Part shown: positions 43,211 to 51,624 of the stretch, in pieces
How positions within the stretch are numbered: position 1 is the stretch's first letter
Layout of the letters: each line of letters opens with the position of its first letter
Assembly: GCF_001184025.1 (NCBI RefSeq)
Contig: NZ_BBYG01000011.1
Location: 1 to 64,000 of the forward strand
From: Streptomyces maremycinicus
Lineage (GTDB): Bacteria > Actinomycetota > Actinomycetes > Streptomycetales > Streptomycetaceae
Length of the DNA stretch: 64,000 nt
Reading direction: 5' to 3'
The notes under the pieces: model-generated
Told to the model about the DNA's origin: nothing
What the model saw: only the letters and a program-made list of their open reading frames with translations
Database searches by the model: none
Program-made: the position numbers and the translations under genes

Positions 43211-44742
43211 GAGTCTTTTGCGGCTTTTGTATGCATGCGGGCGTCGGTGTCGAAGAGCGCCAGCTCGTATGCGTGCAGGAGGTGCTGCACGATGAAAGAT
43301 CGTCCGGCGACTTTCCACAGGCCACGCCCTCGGTTGAGGTGGGCGATGGCGTCCATTTCGACGGAGGTCAGGCCGAGAAGCGAGGCCGCGGCATGGAGTT
43401 GGTCGGTCTCCTGACGGTAGATGATGCGGGTGCTGCAGTCGGCGAGGAGGCCCTCGGCCAAGGCCCGGCCCTGTGATCCGGCGTCGCCGGCGGTGAGCAG
43501 GTCAGACAGCCGGTGGATCACCATGAGGTTGGCGATGCCGAGGCCGCGGCTGAGCTTCCACTGGGCCTGCATGCGCTGCAGCAGGCCGACGTGCCGCATC
43601 AATCGCCACGCCTCGTCGTACACGATCCAGCGCCGGCCGCCGGACGGGTCGGAGAGGACGGATTCCATCCAGGCGGAGGCGCAGGTCATCGCCAGGACGA
43701 GGGCGGTGTCGTCGCCGGAGCCGCCGAGCCGGGAGAGGTCGATGGTGAGCATCGGTGCGTTCGGGTCGAAGGCGACGGTGGAGGGGGCGTCGAACATGCC
43801 GGCCAGGTCACCGTGGACGAGGCGTCGCATGGCGTGGGCCAGGTCGCGTGCGGCGTCGCCGAGTTGGCCCGACATCACCCCGGCGGCCTCGTCGAGCGCA
43901 CTGGGGTTGTTGAGGGTGGCGGCGACATCGCCGAGCAGCGGGGTGCGGCCGGTGGCGGCGGCGCGGGTGACGACGGCGTCCAGGGCGACGTCCAGGGCGG
44001 TGTGCTCCATGGGCATCAGGTCCCGGCCCAGGACCGTCCGGGCCAGGGAGCCGAGCAGGAGCAGGCGCCGTTTGCGGATCTCGCCGACCCAGTCGTCCTC
44101 GGAGACGCTCTGCGGGCGCGGGGCCGCGTCCAGGGGGTTCAGCCGTCCGGGCAGTCCGGGGCCGAGAGCGACGGACCGGCCGCCGAGGGCTTGGGCCACC
44201 GGCGTCCATTCGCCCTTCGGGTCGCACGGGACGTAGACGCGGTATCCGAAGGCCACCGAACGCAGCGCGAAGGACTTGGCGAGTGCGCTCTTGCCCTGGC
44301 CGATGACCCCGGCGAGCAGGAGGTTGGGGTTGGTGAATCCCTCGACCTTGCCGTACAGCGCGAACGGATCGAAGACGAAGGACGCTTCCGCGTGTACGTC
44401 GCGGCCGATGTAGATGCCCTCCGCGCCGAGTCCGCCTTCGGCCAGGAAGGGATAGGCGCCAGCCGCGACCGCGGTGGTCATGCGGTGGGCGGGCAGCTTC
44501 AGCCGGTTGTGACGCGCGGAGGCTGGTCCGGGACGTCCGTTCGGTGGGTAGAGCGCGGTGGGCATCTCGTGGGCGGCGGACGTGCTCTCGCTCTGGTGGG
44601 CACTGGCTTTAGCGCGGGCCTTGGCGGTGGCCTCGGCGAGCTGGCGACGGGCGGCCTTGCGGCTGGCACGGTCCGTGCCGTGGGGGGTGAAGAGCGGGCT
44701 GGCGGAGGCGCGGCGGGCGCGGCGGGCGGGCCGGTGGTTCAT
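43207..44742 (-). CDS. VirB4/TraC-like secretion ATPase
   Basis: A 511-aa ATPase with Walker A GVIGQGKSALAKS at 145-157 and Walker B RRWIVYDEAWRLM (Asp376, Glu377). The DEAWRLM segment with a following QWKLSRGLGIANL pattern is typical of VirB4 proteins. The usual N-terminal VirB4 domain is shortened; the neighbouring SCO6880-like gene probably supplies that part, as in other actinobacterial systems. It powers assembly or DNA passage of the channel from the cytoplasmic side. Confidence 0.85.
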   Translation of the reverse strand: MNHRPARRARRASASPLFTPHGTDRASRKAARRQLAEATAKARAKASAHQSESTSAAHEMPTALYPPNGRPGPASARHNRLKLPAHRMTTAVAAGAYPFLAEGGLGAEGIYIGRDVHAEASFVFDPFALYGKVEGFTNPNLLLAGVIGQGKSALAKSFALRSVAFGYRVYVPCDPKGEWTPVAQALGGRSVALGPGLPGRLNPLDAAPRPQSVSEDDWVGEIRKRRLLLLGSLARTVLGRDLMPMEHTALDVALDAVVTRAAATGRTPLLGDVAATLNNPSALDEAAGVMSGQLGDAARDLAHAMRRLVHGDLAGMFDAPSTVAFDPNAPMLTIDLSRLGGSGDDTALVLAMTCASAWMESVLSDPSGGRRWIVYDEAWRLMRHVGLLQRMQAQWKLSRGLGIANLMVIHRLSDLLTAGDAGSQGRALAEGLLADCSTRIIYRQETDQLHAAASLLGLTSVEMDAIAHLNRGRGLWKVAGRSFIVQHLLHAYELALFDTDARMHTKAAKDS

Positions 44743-44774
44743 AGAGGGCCCTCGTTTCTGCGGGTAGTGCTCAT
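44739..44774 (-). other. 11-codon frame linking two genes
   Basis: An ATG that overlaps the stop of the upstream gene (ATGA) opens MSTTRRNEGPL and its stop overlaps the VirB4-like ATG, again as ATGA. Such a tiny frame lets ribosomes pass from one gene to the next. It is probably not a functional peptide. Confidence 0.35.
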
Positions 44775-45232
44775 CGCACGCAGGCTGTGGTGTGCGGGCG
44801 GAGGTCGGTGGGGGTGGTCTTGCGGCGGATGCTGTGTCCGGCGGCGAGGTGGCGCTGGCAGATCGTGAGTAAGGGCGGTCCCTCGGGCAGCCGCTCTGGA
44901 TGGCATGCGCTCGTCTCGGCTTCTGCTGAGGTGTTGTTGGGCAGCAGGTGGAAGGCGGAGTGGACCTCGCTGGTGGCCTGCCAGAGGCGGGTGTGCGCGG
45001 TGGCGAGGCGGCGGCCGGCGGCGGGGTGCGCAGGCCGGGTGTTTTCGGCGAGCCGGTCCAGGAGCTGGTGCAGGGCGGTGAGGTGGGCGTGCAGCACGTC
45101 AAGGTGCACGCGGTCCGCCGGCCGGGGCGGATTCGCGTCCGACGGTGCCAGGGCCCGGGTGTGGTGGCGGACTCCGGCGCTCGCGGCGCGAAGGTAGGGG
45201 TGCGCGTCGTCCGGACGCGTGGGAGTGGTCAA
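44771..45232 (-). CDS. Hypothetical helical protein
   Basis: About 153 aa (TTG at 45232 behind AGGAAGGA). Helical core RVHLDVLHAHLTALHQLLDR and RLATAHTRLWQATSEVHSAF, then a Cys-containing tail (LLTICQRHLAAGHSIRRK). It lies between the SCO6880-like and VirB4-like genes, a spot where small accessory secretion genes are expected. No family assigned. Confidence 0.55.
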   Translation of the reverse strand: MTTPTRPDDAHPYLRAASAGVRHHTRALAPSDANPPRPADRVHLDVLHAHLTALHQLLDRLAENTRPAHPAAGRRLATAHTRLWQATSEVHSAFHLLPNNTSAEAETSACHPERLPEGPPLLTICQRHLAAGHSIRRKTTPTDLRPHTTACVR

Positions 45233-45326
45233 AGGTGGTGGTCCTTCCTGCCGGGAGGCAGGGGCGGTGACGGATGATCGAAGAGCGGCGGGCGCCACGG
45301 CGCTGACCGGCGGGGACGGGCCCGGC

Positions 45327-46799
45327 TCACAGGGCGGTCCGGGCGAGCGGGAGCGCGGTGAGGGCGAAGGCGTCCGGCTGCTGGTAGTTGAGCCGTCGCA
45401 GATCGACCCCGGAGGTGACGGCGTGGGTCTCGACCTGTGCGCAGGCGGCGTCCAGGAGGGCGTCGGTCTCGGCGGTGACGGTGACCAGGCCGGTGAGGGC
45501 CACGTCGGCATGTCCGGCGATGAGCTGGCGCTCACGCTGCTTGACGTCGGCGTACTCGACGGAGTCTTCCTCGCTGTCGACCTGTCCCCGGCGGGCCCGT
45601 TCGTTGGCGTCGGCGATGATCGCCGCTTTCTTCCGCTGGACGTCTCGCAGCGCGGACTCGAGTCCCTGCGGCACGTATATAAGGGAGAGGCTGCGCCGCA
45701 CGCCGGCCGTGAACATGATCCCGTGCAGGAACCCGGCCCCCATCTCCGTCCTCGGCCAGTTCTCCACCCAGTACGTCGCGTGCCGTGCGCTGTCGGTGGC
45801 GAGCCGGTCGTACTCCTCGAACTGGACGACGGGCCCTGCGGCTGCGGGATCGGCCTCGGCGCGGCCGGTCTCGGACCACTGCTGGAGGGCGGCGAGCGCC
45901 TTTGGGTCGTAGGCGGTGCGGATAACGGCGGCGATCTCCCGCGCGCTCAGCCACCCGGTGACCTGGAGCCCGGCGTTACGGGCGGCCTGGGCGATGGACG
46001 CGGTGGTCTGCTCCATGACAGTGAACGCCCCGGGCAGCCCTCCGCCGGCCTGGTTGATCAGGCGCCGGGCGGCCTTGAGGTCGAGGGAGATGGCGAGGTA
46101 GGTCTCGTGCGGGGCGGCGGCGGGGCCGGCCGAGGCGACCAGCTCGGAGTAGATCTGCCCGGCCACCGGGGTCTGGGGCTGTCCGTTGTGGGTCCAGTGG
46201 CGGGTGAGGGTGTCGCCCGAGTCGGGGACAGTGCGTTCCAGCACCTGGACGGTGGCGACGTGCCCGGTGCGGGCGATGCCCGCCAGCGCGCGGCCCCAGC
46301 TGCTCACGTTGTGGTTCTGGGTGGCGGGGTCGAGGAGGGCGAAGGCGCGGCTGCTCACGCGGGCGATGGCGGTCAGGGTCTGCTGTTGCGGGTCATGCAC
46401 GGCCGCGGCGCCGTTGGCGGAGTCGCCGGGGGTGACCACCTTGAGGGAGGCGGTGGTGCCGGGCAGGTGGAGGATGCCGTCCTGCCGGGGCCGGGTGACG
46501 GGCCGGGCGAGCCAGAGGGTCTGGCCGGTACGGCGGCGGTGCGCGTAGCGGGCGACGATCGGCGCCCAGTCGATGAGGGAGCGGCCGTGTCGGCGGATCG
46601 CGACGAGCGCACCGGATGCCGCCCACAGCGGGGCCAGGGCGACGGCGCCGAGCAGTCCGGTGGAGACCACCGTCATCAGCAGGAGCGCCAGTGTGCAGGA
46701 AGTGAGGACGAGTTGGGGCAAGGAGAGGCCGAGGAGGATGCCGCGGCGGGACCGGTGCGGGAACTTCACCGTGACCGGGGCGACGGAGAGATCAGTCAA
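45327..46799 (-). CDS. SCO6880-like type IV secretion protein
   Basis: A 490-aa protein. Two membrane segments in the first 70 residues (LPQLVLTSCTLALLLMTVVS, LLGAVALAPLWAASGALVA) make a PrgI-like N-terminus. The remaining 400 residues resemble the N-terminal half of VirB4 ATPases, without their Walker motifs. In actinobacterial T4SS-like clusters this type of protein is encoded next to the VirB4-like ATPase and likely forms a complex with it at the membrane. Confidence 0.75.
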   Translation of the reverse strand: MTDLSVAPVTVKFPHRSRRGILLGLSLPQLVLTSCTLALLLMTVVSTGLLGAVALAPLWAASGALVAIRRHGRSLIDWAPIVARYAHRRRTGQTLWLARPVTRPRQDGILHLPGTTASLKVVTPGDSANGAAAVHDPQQQTLTAIARVSSRAFALLDPATQNHNVSSWGRALAGIARTGHVATVQVLERTVPDSGDTLTRHWTHNGQPQTPVAGQIYSELVASAGPAAAPHETYLAISLDLKAARRLINQAGGGLPGAFTVMEQTTASIAQAARNAGLQVTGWLSAREIAAVIRTAYDPKALAALQQWSETGRAEADPAAAGPVVQFEEYDRLATDSARHATYWVENWPRTEMGAGFLHGIMFTAGVRRSLSLIYVPQGLESALRDVQRKKAAIIADANERARRGQVDSEEDSVEYADVKQRERQLIAGHADVALTGLVTVTAETDALLDAACAQVETHAVTSGVDLRRLNYQQPDAFALTALPLARTAL

Positions 46800-46880
46800 A
46801 GGGGCGGGTCCTGGAGACGCGGGGGAACCCGGGGGCGGGAGGTGCAGCGCACGTCCCGCCCCCGGCGGACGGGCAGGGGA

Positions 46881-48254
46881 TCAGAGGCCGGTCGGCGGCG
46901 GAGGTGAGGCCGACCCGCTGGACGTGGCGTTCTGTGAGCCGGAGGGAGGGGGTGCGCCCTGCGGCGGCGCGGTGGTGGTCGGCGGCGCGGACTGCCATCC
47001 GCCGCCCTGGCCGGAGGCGGCGTTCGCTCCGGACCCGCCCGGCCCTGGGCTGCCGCCCACGTGGCCGCTGGTGTCGTCGGACACGCTCGTCGGTGCAGGC
47101 TGGACGGCTTTCTCCAGACCGGACTTGACCGCGTCGCCACCGGGCGAGATGCCCGTTCCGCCGTCCTGCGAACCTTCCTTGCCCTCTCCGCCGCCGGTCG
47201 GGTTGGTGGCGACGTCGCCGGGGAAACCGCCACCGCCAGCGGCGTCGGGGCCCTGTGGTGCGGCGCCTGCTCCGGCTGCAGCGCCACCGGTTCCGGCAGT
47301 GGCCGCAGCCGCGGCGGCCTTACGGGCGGCGTTCTCGGCATGCGCCTTGGCGATCTGCGCTCCGGCGCCACCGGCACGGTGGATGGACTCGCCGTCGGTC
47401 CCGTCGGCAGCCCAATGTACGAACTTGAAGACGGCGTACGGGCACAGCAGCACCAGGATCATGATCACGATGCCGGACATGACGTCGGCCAGAGCGGCGA
47501 TGCCGTCCTTGGCCTCGGTTTTGCCCATGGCTGCGATGCCGAGGACGAAGATCACGGTCATCAGGAGCTTGGAGACGACGAGCGTGGCGGTGGCCTCGAT
47601 CCAGCCCTTGCGCCAGCGCCGCGCGACCTCCCAGCCGCCGCCGGCGGACGCGAAGACGGCCAGCGTGACCATGACGAGGATGCCGACCTTGCGGACCATC
47701 ATCACGCACCAGTAGAGGAAGGAACCGACGGCGGCACCAAGGCCGGCGACAACCGCAACGAGCCAGCCCATCCCGGACAGGCCCGCGATCTGGTTGACCT
47801 TCACGATGCGTCGCACGGCCGACTCGATGTTCAGGTGGGCGGTCTTGAACAGGCCGTCGCTGATGGCATCGACCACTTCGACGGCGACCGTGGTGAAGGC
47901 GATAGCGCAGAAGGCGAACAGGACGCCGCTCATGGTGCCGGTGAACGCTTGTGCCAGGGCTTGTCCGTCGCGTCGGACGGCGGCCCGGACCAGCTGTGCG
48001 CAGAAGGTGGCGACCAGCAGGACCAGGCCCAGCGGCAGCAGCATCTCGTAGTTGTCGACGAACCACGACGCGTTGAGGTCGACCTTCGTGGTGGTGTTGA
48101 CGGCCTCGGCCGCCAGATCGGCTGCGGCGGCGGCCAGTTCACCGGCGGACTTCGCCATCCAGTCACCGATGGCCTTGCCGGGGTCCGAGGCGAAATCGAC
48201 TGCGTCGCCGACGGCGCACAGCTTGTCTGCCAGGGGGAAATCACAGAAACCCAA
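46881..48254 (-). CDS. VirB6/TrbL-like channel protein
   Basis: A 457-aa TTG-start membrane protein. About six hydrophobic segments lie between residues 65 and 295 (LLPLGLVLLVATFCAQLV, FAFCAIAFTTVAVEVV, WLVAVVAGLGAAVGSFLY, VGILVMVTLAVFASAG, LLMTVIFVLGIAAMG, IVIMILVLLCPYAVF). The C-terminal 160 residues are a Gly/Pro/Ser-rich disordered tail. Position and layout match the inner-membrane channel core of type IV systems. Confidence 0.8.
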   Translation of the reverse strand: MGFCDFPLADKLCAVGDAVDFASDPGKAIGDWMAKSAGELAAAAADLAAEAVNTTTKVDLNASWFVDNYEMLLPLGLVLLVATFCAQLVRAAVRRDGQALAQAFTGTMSGVLFAFCAIAFTTVAVEVVDAISDGLFKTAHLNIESAVRRIVKVNQIAGLSGMGWLVAVVAGLGAAVGSFLYWCVMMVRKVGILVMVTLAVFASAGGGWEVARRWRKGWIEATATLVVSKLLMTVIFVLGIAAMGKTEAKDGIAALADVMSGIVIMILVLLCPYAVFKFVHWAADGTDGESIHRAGGAGAQIAKAHAENAARKAAAAAATAGTGGAAAGAGAAPQGPDAAGGGGFPGDVATNPTGGGEGKEGSQDGGTGISPGGDAVKSGLEKAVQPAPTSVSDDTSGHVGGSPGPGGSGANAASGQGGGWQSAPPTTTAPPQGAPPPSGSQNATSSGSASPPPPTGL

Positions 48255-48290
48255 CGGGAGTTACTCGTCCTTTCGTATCTCAGGCGCGGG

Positions 48291-48977
48291 TCACTGCGTG
48301 ACGCTCGGTGCGATGGCGGCCAGGGTGCAGCCGTGATTCGGGCGGCACTGGACGGCGAGGGTCACGGCCCGTTCCTCGGCCCCTCCGCCGCCCTTCTTCC
48401 AGGCGATCTGCTGCGTGCCGTTGACGGTGACGACGTAGATGTACGCCTCGGTGATCGCGGACGGGTCGTCGGCCAGCGCCTGCTTGAACGCTGAGGGGTA
48501 GTGGCCCTCGGTGACGCTGGCAGTGGCGTGCTGGTCCTGGTCGGCTATCCGCGACCACAGCAACGGATCGGGCACTTGGCCGGAGACAGAGGCCCAGTCG
48601 GCGTACTTGGTCTCCGTGGTCATCCAGGCGCGCATGCCGGCGAGTTGCTGGGCGCGGCTGGTGTCGCGGGTGTCGTAGGACCACAGCATCTGGGCCGCCG
48701 CCTTGGCGTAGGCGACCGGTTCGGCGATCTGCGGAGGCTGGGACACCGACCCGGATCCGGAGGAAGGCTTGGGGGCGGCCTCGGAGGAGGACGGGCTGCC
48801 ACTCGGGGCGGGCGCGGCGGTGTCCGGGGCCGGGTGGCCGTTGCCTCCGCCAGTCAGCAGGGCGACGATCCCGGCGATGGCGAGCAGGACTGCGACGGCG
48901 GAGGCGACGATCACGATGCGCCGGCTGGCCGGCCAGCCATTGCCATACGAGGACAGGGAGGGGAGTCGTTTCTTCAT
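48291..48977 (-). CDS. Membrane-anchored extracellular protein
   Basis: A 228-aa protein with one membrane anchor near the N-terminus (IVIVASAVAVLLAIAGIVAL), a Pro/Ser-rich linker, and a folded external domain starting at EPVAYAKAAAQMLW (DTRDTSRAQQLAGMRAWM). The ATG overlaps the stop of the DUF6112-like gene (TGATG). Similar anchored proteins are conserved in these clusters and may correspond to VirB8-like or periplasmic scaffold components. Confidence 0.65.
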   Translation of the reverse strand: MKKRLPSLSSYGNGWPASRRIVIVASAVAVLLAIAGIVALLTGGGNGHPAPDTAAPAPSGSPSSSEAAPKPSSGSGSVSQPPQIAEPVAYAKAAAQMLWSYDTRDTSRAQQLAGMRAWMTTETKYADWASVSGQVPDPLLWSRIADQDQHATASVTEGHYPSAFKQALADDPSAITEAYIYVVTVNGTQQIAWKKGGGGAEERAVTLAVQCRPNHGCTLAAIAPSVTQ

Positions 48978-49285
48978 CAGTGCACCTGCGACCCGAGGGT
49001 CGAGAAGAACGCGACGATGCCGTTCGCGGCGCCCAGGCCCAGGGCGGCGCCCGCGGCCACGACCGCGCCCTTCTTCCCGTTGGCCTCGGCCTGGTGACCG
49101 CCCGTGTGGTGTCCCCAAGCCCACACACCGAGCGATACAGCGAGGGCGCCGACGACGGCGATGATGCCGAACAGGTTGATCGAGTTGACGACGTTCTTCA
49201 GCACGCTCAGGCCGGGCAGGCCACCGCCCGACGGCGTGATGCCGGGATCGTAGGCCAGGTACTGCACGGTTTCGAGTAGGGGCAA
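48977..49285 (-). CDS. Pilin-like two-TM protein (DUF6112-like)
   Basis: A 102-aa protein with two hydrophobic segments (LFGIIAVVGALAVSLGVWAW and AVVAAGAALGLGAANGIVAF) joined by a short His/Gly-rich loop. Size and layout match the VirB2-type pilin subunits and the DUF6112 family often found in actinobacterial T4SS-like clusters. A 15-base palindrome (49302-49316) lies just before it. Confidence 0.7.
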   Translation of the reverse strand: MPLLETVQYLAYDPGITPSGGGLPGLSVLKNVVNSINLFGIIAVVGALAVSLGVWAWGHHTGGHQAEANGKKGAVVAAGAALGLGAANGIVAFFSTLGSQVH

Positions 49286-49301
49286 GGAGGCTCCTTGGGC
49301 A

Positions 49302-49316
49302 CGCCGAAATTCGGCG
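49302..49316. promoter_or_regulatory. Short perfect palindrome
   Basis: CGCCGAAATTCGGCG, immediately upstream of the ATG of the pilin-like gene and in the gap after the secreted SH3-like gene. A possible operator or small hairpin. Confidence 0.35.
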
Positions 49317-49532
49317 CGCGGGAATCACAGAAGGAAAGGGAGGAACGAGGCAGCGCCTCGTAGAAAGGGAGGGCAGACACCGTGGAGGCACGGGCTGGCC
49401 CGGGCGGCGTCCGCGAAGAGACGGCATCGCTCGCACGAGGACGCAGCAGATGCCGCGCCGAGGCTGCGGACCGAGCCGGTGCTCCCAGCGAAGGCGCGTT
49501 GACTCAGGGGCCGAACCGGCTGTGGGAGACCC

Positions 49533-49901
49533 CTACTTCGGGATCGGCGGCTTCGGAGCGGGGTTGGTCTTGTACGGGTTCGCGCAGTTGTAGATCATGT
49601 AACCGCGGCCGATTTTCTTGCCGTCCGACTTCCGGGTGACGGTGCCGCGCGTGTACCAGGTCTTCTCGGCCTTCTTGTAGACCCACTGGTCGTAGACGAC
49701 CTTGTCGTGCCTGTAGCCGATGCCCAAGACCGTGGACGTCTTCGACGGTGCCTTGCGCACCTTGACCGCACTGCAGCTGATGGTGGTGGTGCCGGTGTCG
49801 TACGCCTGTGCCGTGGAGGCGGTGGCCAGGCCGCCGGCGGCGACGGCCAGGCCCACAGAGGCTGCCGCGAGGGCACGCTGGGCGCGGTGGCGGGATACCA
49901 A
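49533..49901 (-). CDS. Secreted SH3-like protein
   Basis: A 122-aa protein. A signal peptide (RALAAASVGLAVAAGGLATA, cut after AQA) precedes an SH3b-like domain (CSAVKVRKAPSKTSTVLGIG, KAEKTWYTRGTVTRK) with two Cys that may pair. Such domains bind cell-wall peptides and could help local wall remodelling during mating. A related protein is encoded at 56723. Confidence 0.65.
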   Translation of the reverse strand: MVSRHRAQRALAAASVGLAVAAGGLATASTAQAYDTGTTTISCSAVKVRKAPSKTSTVLGIGYRHDKVVYDQWVYKKAEKTWYTRGTVTRKSDGKKIGRGYMIYNCANPYKTNPAPKPPIPK

Positions 49902-49975
49902 GAAGATGCTCCGTACTGATTAGGGGAATCTCGGTCAGATATGGTGCGCCGGGGCCCCTTGCGCCCCGGCCGGTG

Positions 49976-51109
49976 TCACAGGACGCGGCGGGCGGCGAGA
50001 ATTGTCCAGTCCTTGATCGGAGTGATCCGGACCGGCTTGGTGGTGCGCGGCGCTTCGATCACCAGGCCCTCGCCCATGTACATGCCGACGTGCTCAGGGC
50101 GGGCGGCACTGCCGCGGCTGAAGATCAGGTCGCCGGGCTTGAGTTGGGCTGGCGAGACCGCCTTGCCCTCGTTGACCTGCGTGTACGTGGTGCGGGTGAG
50201 CGTGACGCCTGCATGTGCGTACGCCTGCTGCATCAGGCTGGAGCAGTCGCAGCGGCCCATCGGGTCGGGGCCGTGAGCGTTGGTGCAGGTGCCGCCCCAC
50301 TGGTAGAGCGTGCCGAGCTGGTGCATCGCCCACTCGATGGCCGTGCGCGCCTTCGGATCGGCGTCCTTCGGGATCGCGTAGCCCTTCGGAACGCTTCCCT
50401 CGGGGATACGGCCGAAGCCGGAACCGTCCTGGCCCGGAGCACAGCCGCTCGTGCCGGTCGATGCTTGCTCGCCCTGGTCTGCGTCCTTGCTGTCCGCGTC
50501 GGTGCCGCCGCCCGGGAAGGTCTTGGCGATGGCATCCTGCAGCGCGGTGGCCAGGCTCTCCCACTGCGCATACGCGTCGGGGTAGGCGGATCTCTGCACG
50601 GCTTGGGCGGCCTGGGCGACGGTCATCTGCTGCCAGCCACTCACCTTGAGCAAGTGCTTGTAGAACTGCTCGGAGGCGTAGACCGGATCGCGGATCTGCT
50701 GGGCACTGCCCCAGCCCTGGGAGGGGCGCTGCTGGAACAGGCCGAGCGAGTCCCGGTCCCCGTAGCCCAGGTTGCGCAGCCGGCTCTCCTGCATCGCGGT
50801 GGCGAGCGCGATGATCTGTCCCTTCCTGGGGACGTCGAGGGAGAGGCCGGCGGCCACGATCGTCGCCGCGTTGGGGACTTGTTCGGCGGGCAGTTCCAGG
50901 CCCTCGACGTGGACGTTCTTGCCGGACGCGCCGTTGAGGATCTTGGTGACCTGCTCAGCGACCTTGCCTGTGTCGATGTCGGTGAGGCAGCTGCTGAAGG
51001 AGCTGCTGCTCTGCACGGCGTCGGCGGAGGAGGCCAGCATCATGCCGGTGCCGGCGATCAGGATTGGGGAGAGGAAGACGACGCCGATGCCGGCGGCGAG
51101 CGCCTTCAA
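49976..51109 (-). CDS. Transglycosylase-like plus NlpC/P60 hydrolase
   Basis: A 377-aa exported wall hydrolase. An N-terminal anchor or signal (GVVFLSPILIAGTGMMLAS) is followed by a lytic-transglycosylase-like domain with the catalytic Glu in AMQESRLRN (Glu108) and GLFQQRPSQGWG, then an NlpC/P60 domain with GRCDCSSL (Cys289) and RPEHVGMYMG (His340). It is the first large gene of the transfer cluster and opens the peptidoglycan for the channel. TTG start overlapping the stop of a leader frame. Confidence 0.8.
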   Translation of the reverse strand: MKALAAGIGVVFLSPILIAGTGMMLASSADAVQSSSSFSSCLTDIDTGKVAEQVTKILNGASGKNVHVEGLELPAEQVPNAATIVAAGLSLDVPRKGQIIALATAMQESRLRNLGYGDRDSLGLFQQRPSQGWGSAQQIRDPVYASEQFYKHLLKVSGWQQMTVAQAAQAVQRSAYPDAYAQWESLATALQDAIAKTFPGGGTDADSKDADQGEQASTGTSGCAPGQDGSGFGRIPEGSVPKGYAIPKDADPKARTAIEWAMHQLGTLYQWGGTCTNAHGPDPMGRCDCSSLMQQAYAHAGVTLTRTTYTQVNEGKAVSPAQLKPGDLIFSRGSAARPEHVGMYMGEGLVIEAPRTTKPVRITPIKDWTILAARRVL

Positions 51110-51168
51110 CCGGAGCGGATCGCTCGCCGGTCAGGGCTTTCGGGCGTGGGTGGGTGGCGAGACGTCAT
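51106..51168 (-). CDS. 20-aa leader frame
   Basis: An ATG at 51168 has a good AAGGA site seven bases upstream and opens MTSRHPPTPESPDRRAIRSG, whose stop overlaps the TTG of the wall hydrolase. It is the first translatable frame of the minus-strand cluster, so it likely couples translation into the hydrolase gene rather than making a working peptide. Confidence 0.45.
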   Translation of the reverse strand: MTSRHPPTPESPDRRAIRSG

Positions 51169-51624
51169 GAGCGTGTCCTTCGGGGTGCAGTGTCCGGCCG
51201 TGCCGCGTGCGCGAGGCGTGATGGGAAGGGCGCGGCGGCCGGGGTGGGCGATCAAGGCGGGCCGGTGTGGGCGAGTTGCCGCTCGCTCCGCGTGGCCGGG
51301 CGGTGAGCTAGGTGTGCTGGGGCAAGGGGGTACCTCCGGGAGGTGGGGCATGGAAGTAGCCAGCGGCGGTGTGCGCCGGGCGGTTCAAAAACAGTAGGCC
51401 CAGATCGGCGGTTGACCAAAAAGCTGGCGTGAGGTATCGGAATCCGGCACCTCACGCCAGCTTTTTGGTCGTCGGCGTTTTCGCCTCTACAGTTTTTGGA
51501 CTCCCCCCTCGCCTTCCTCGTTCTGCGGCCCTGGGCTTCTGCATGCCCACTTCCGGCCCGCGAGGATTTCTGTGCGAGGCGGTGAGTCCTCTCCGCGACT
51601 CTGCACCCGAATAGGGGTTCCTCT
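51169..51624. promoter_or_regulatory. Divergent control region
   Basis: About 455 bases without a gene, between the minus-strand transfer cluster and the plus-strand operon. It must hold the promoters of both. Its main feature is the perfect 21-bp inverted repeat at 51414-51470. TTGACC at the left arm with TATCGG 17 bases later is a weak plus-strand promoter candidate. A replication or transfer origin could also lie here. Confidence 0.5.
51414..51470. promoter_or_regulatory. Perfect 21-bp inverted repeat
   Basis: The arms 51414-51434 and 51450-51470 (GACCAAAAAGCTGGCGTGAGG and its complement start) are perfectly complementary, separated by 15 bases. It is the longest inverted repeat in this region and lies at the divergence point of the two large gene sets, so it is a candidate repressor or origin site. 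Confidence 0.5.
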
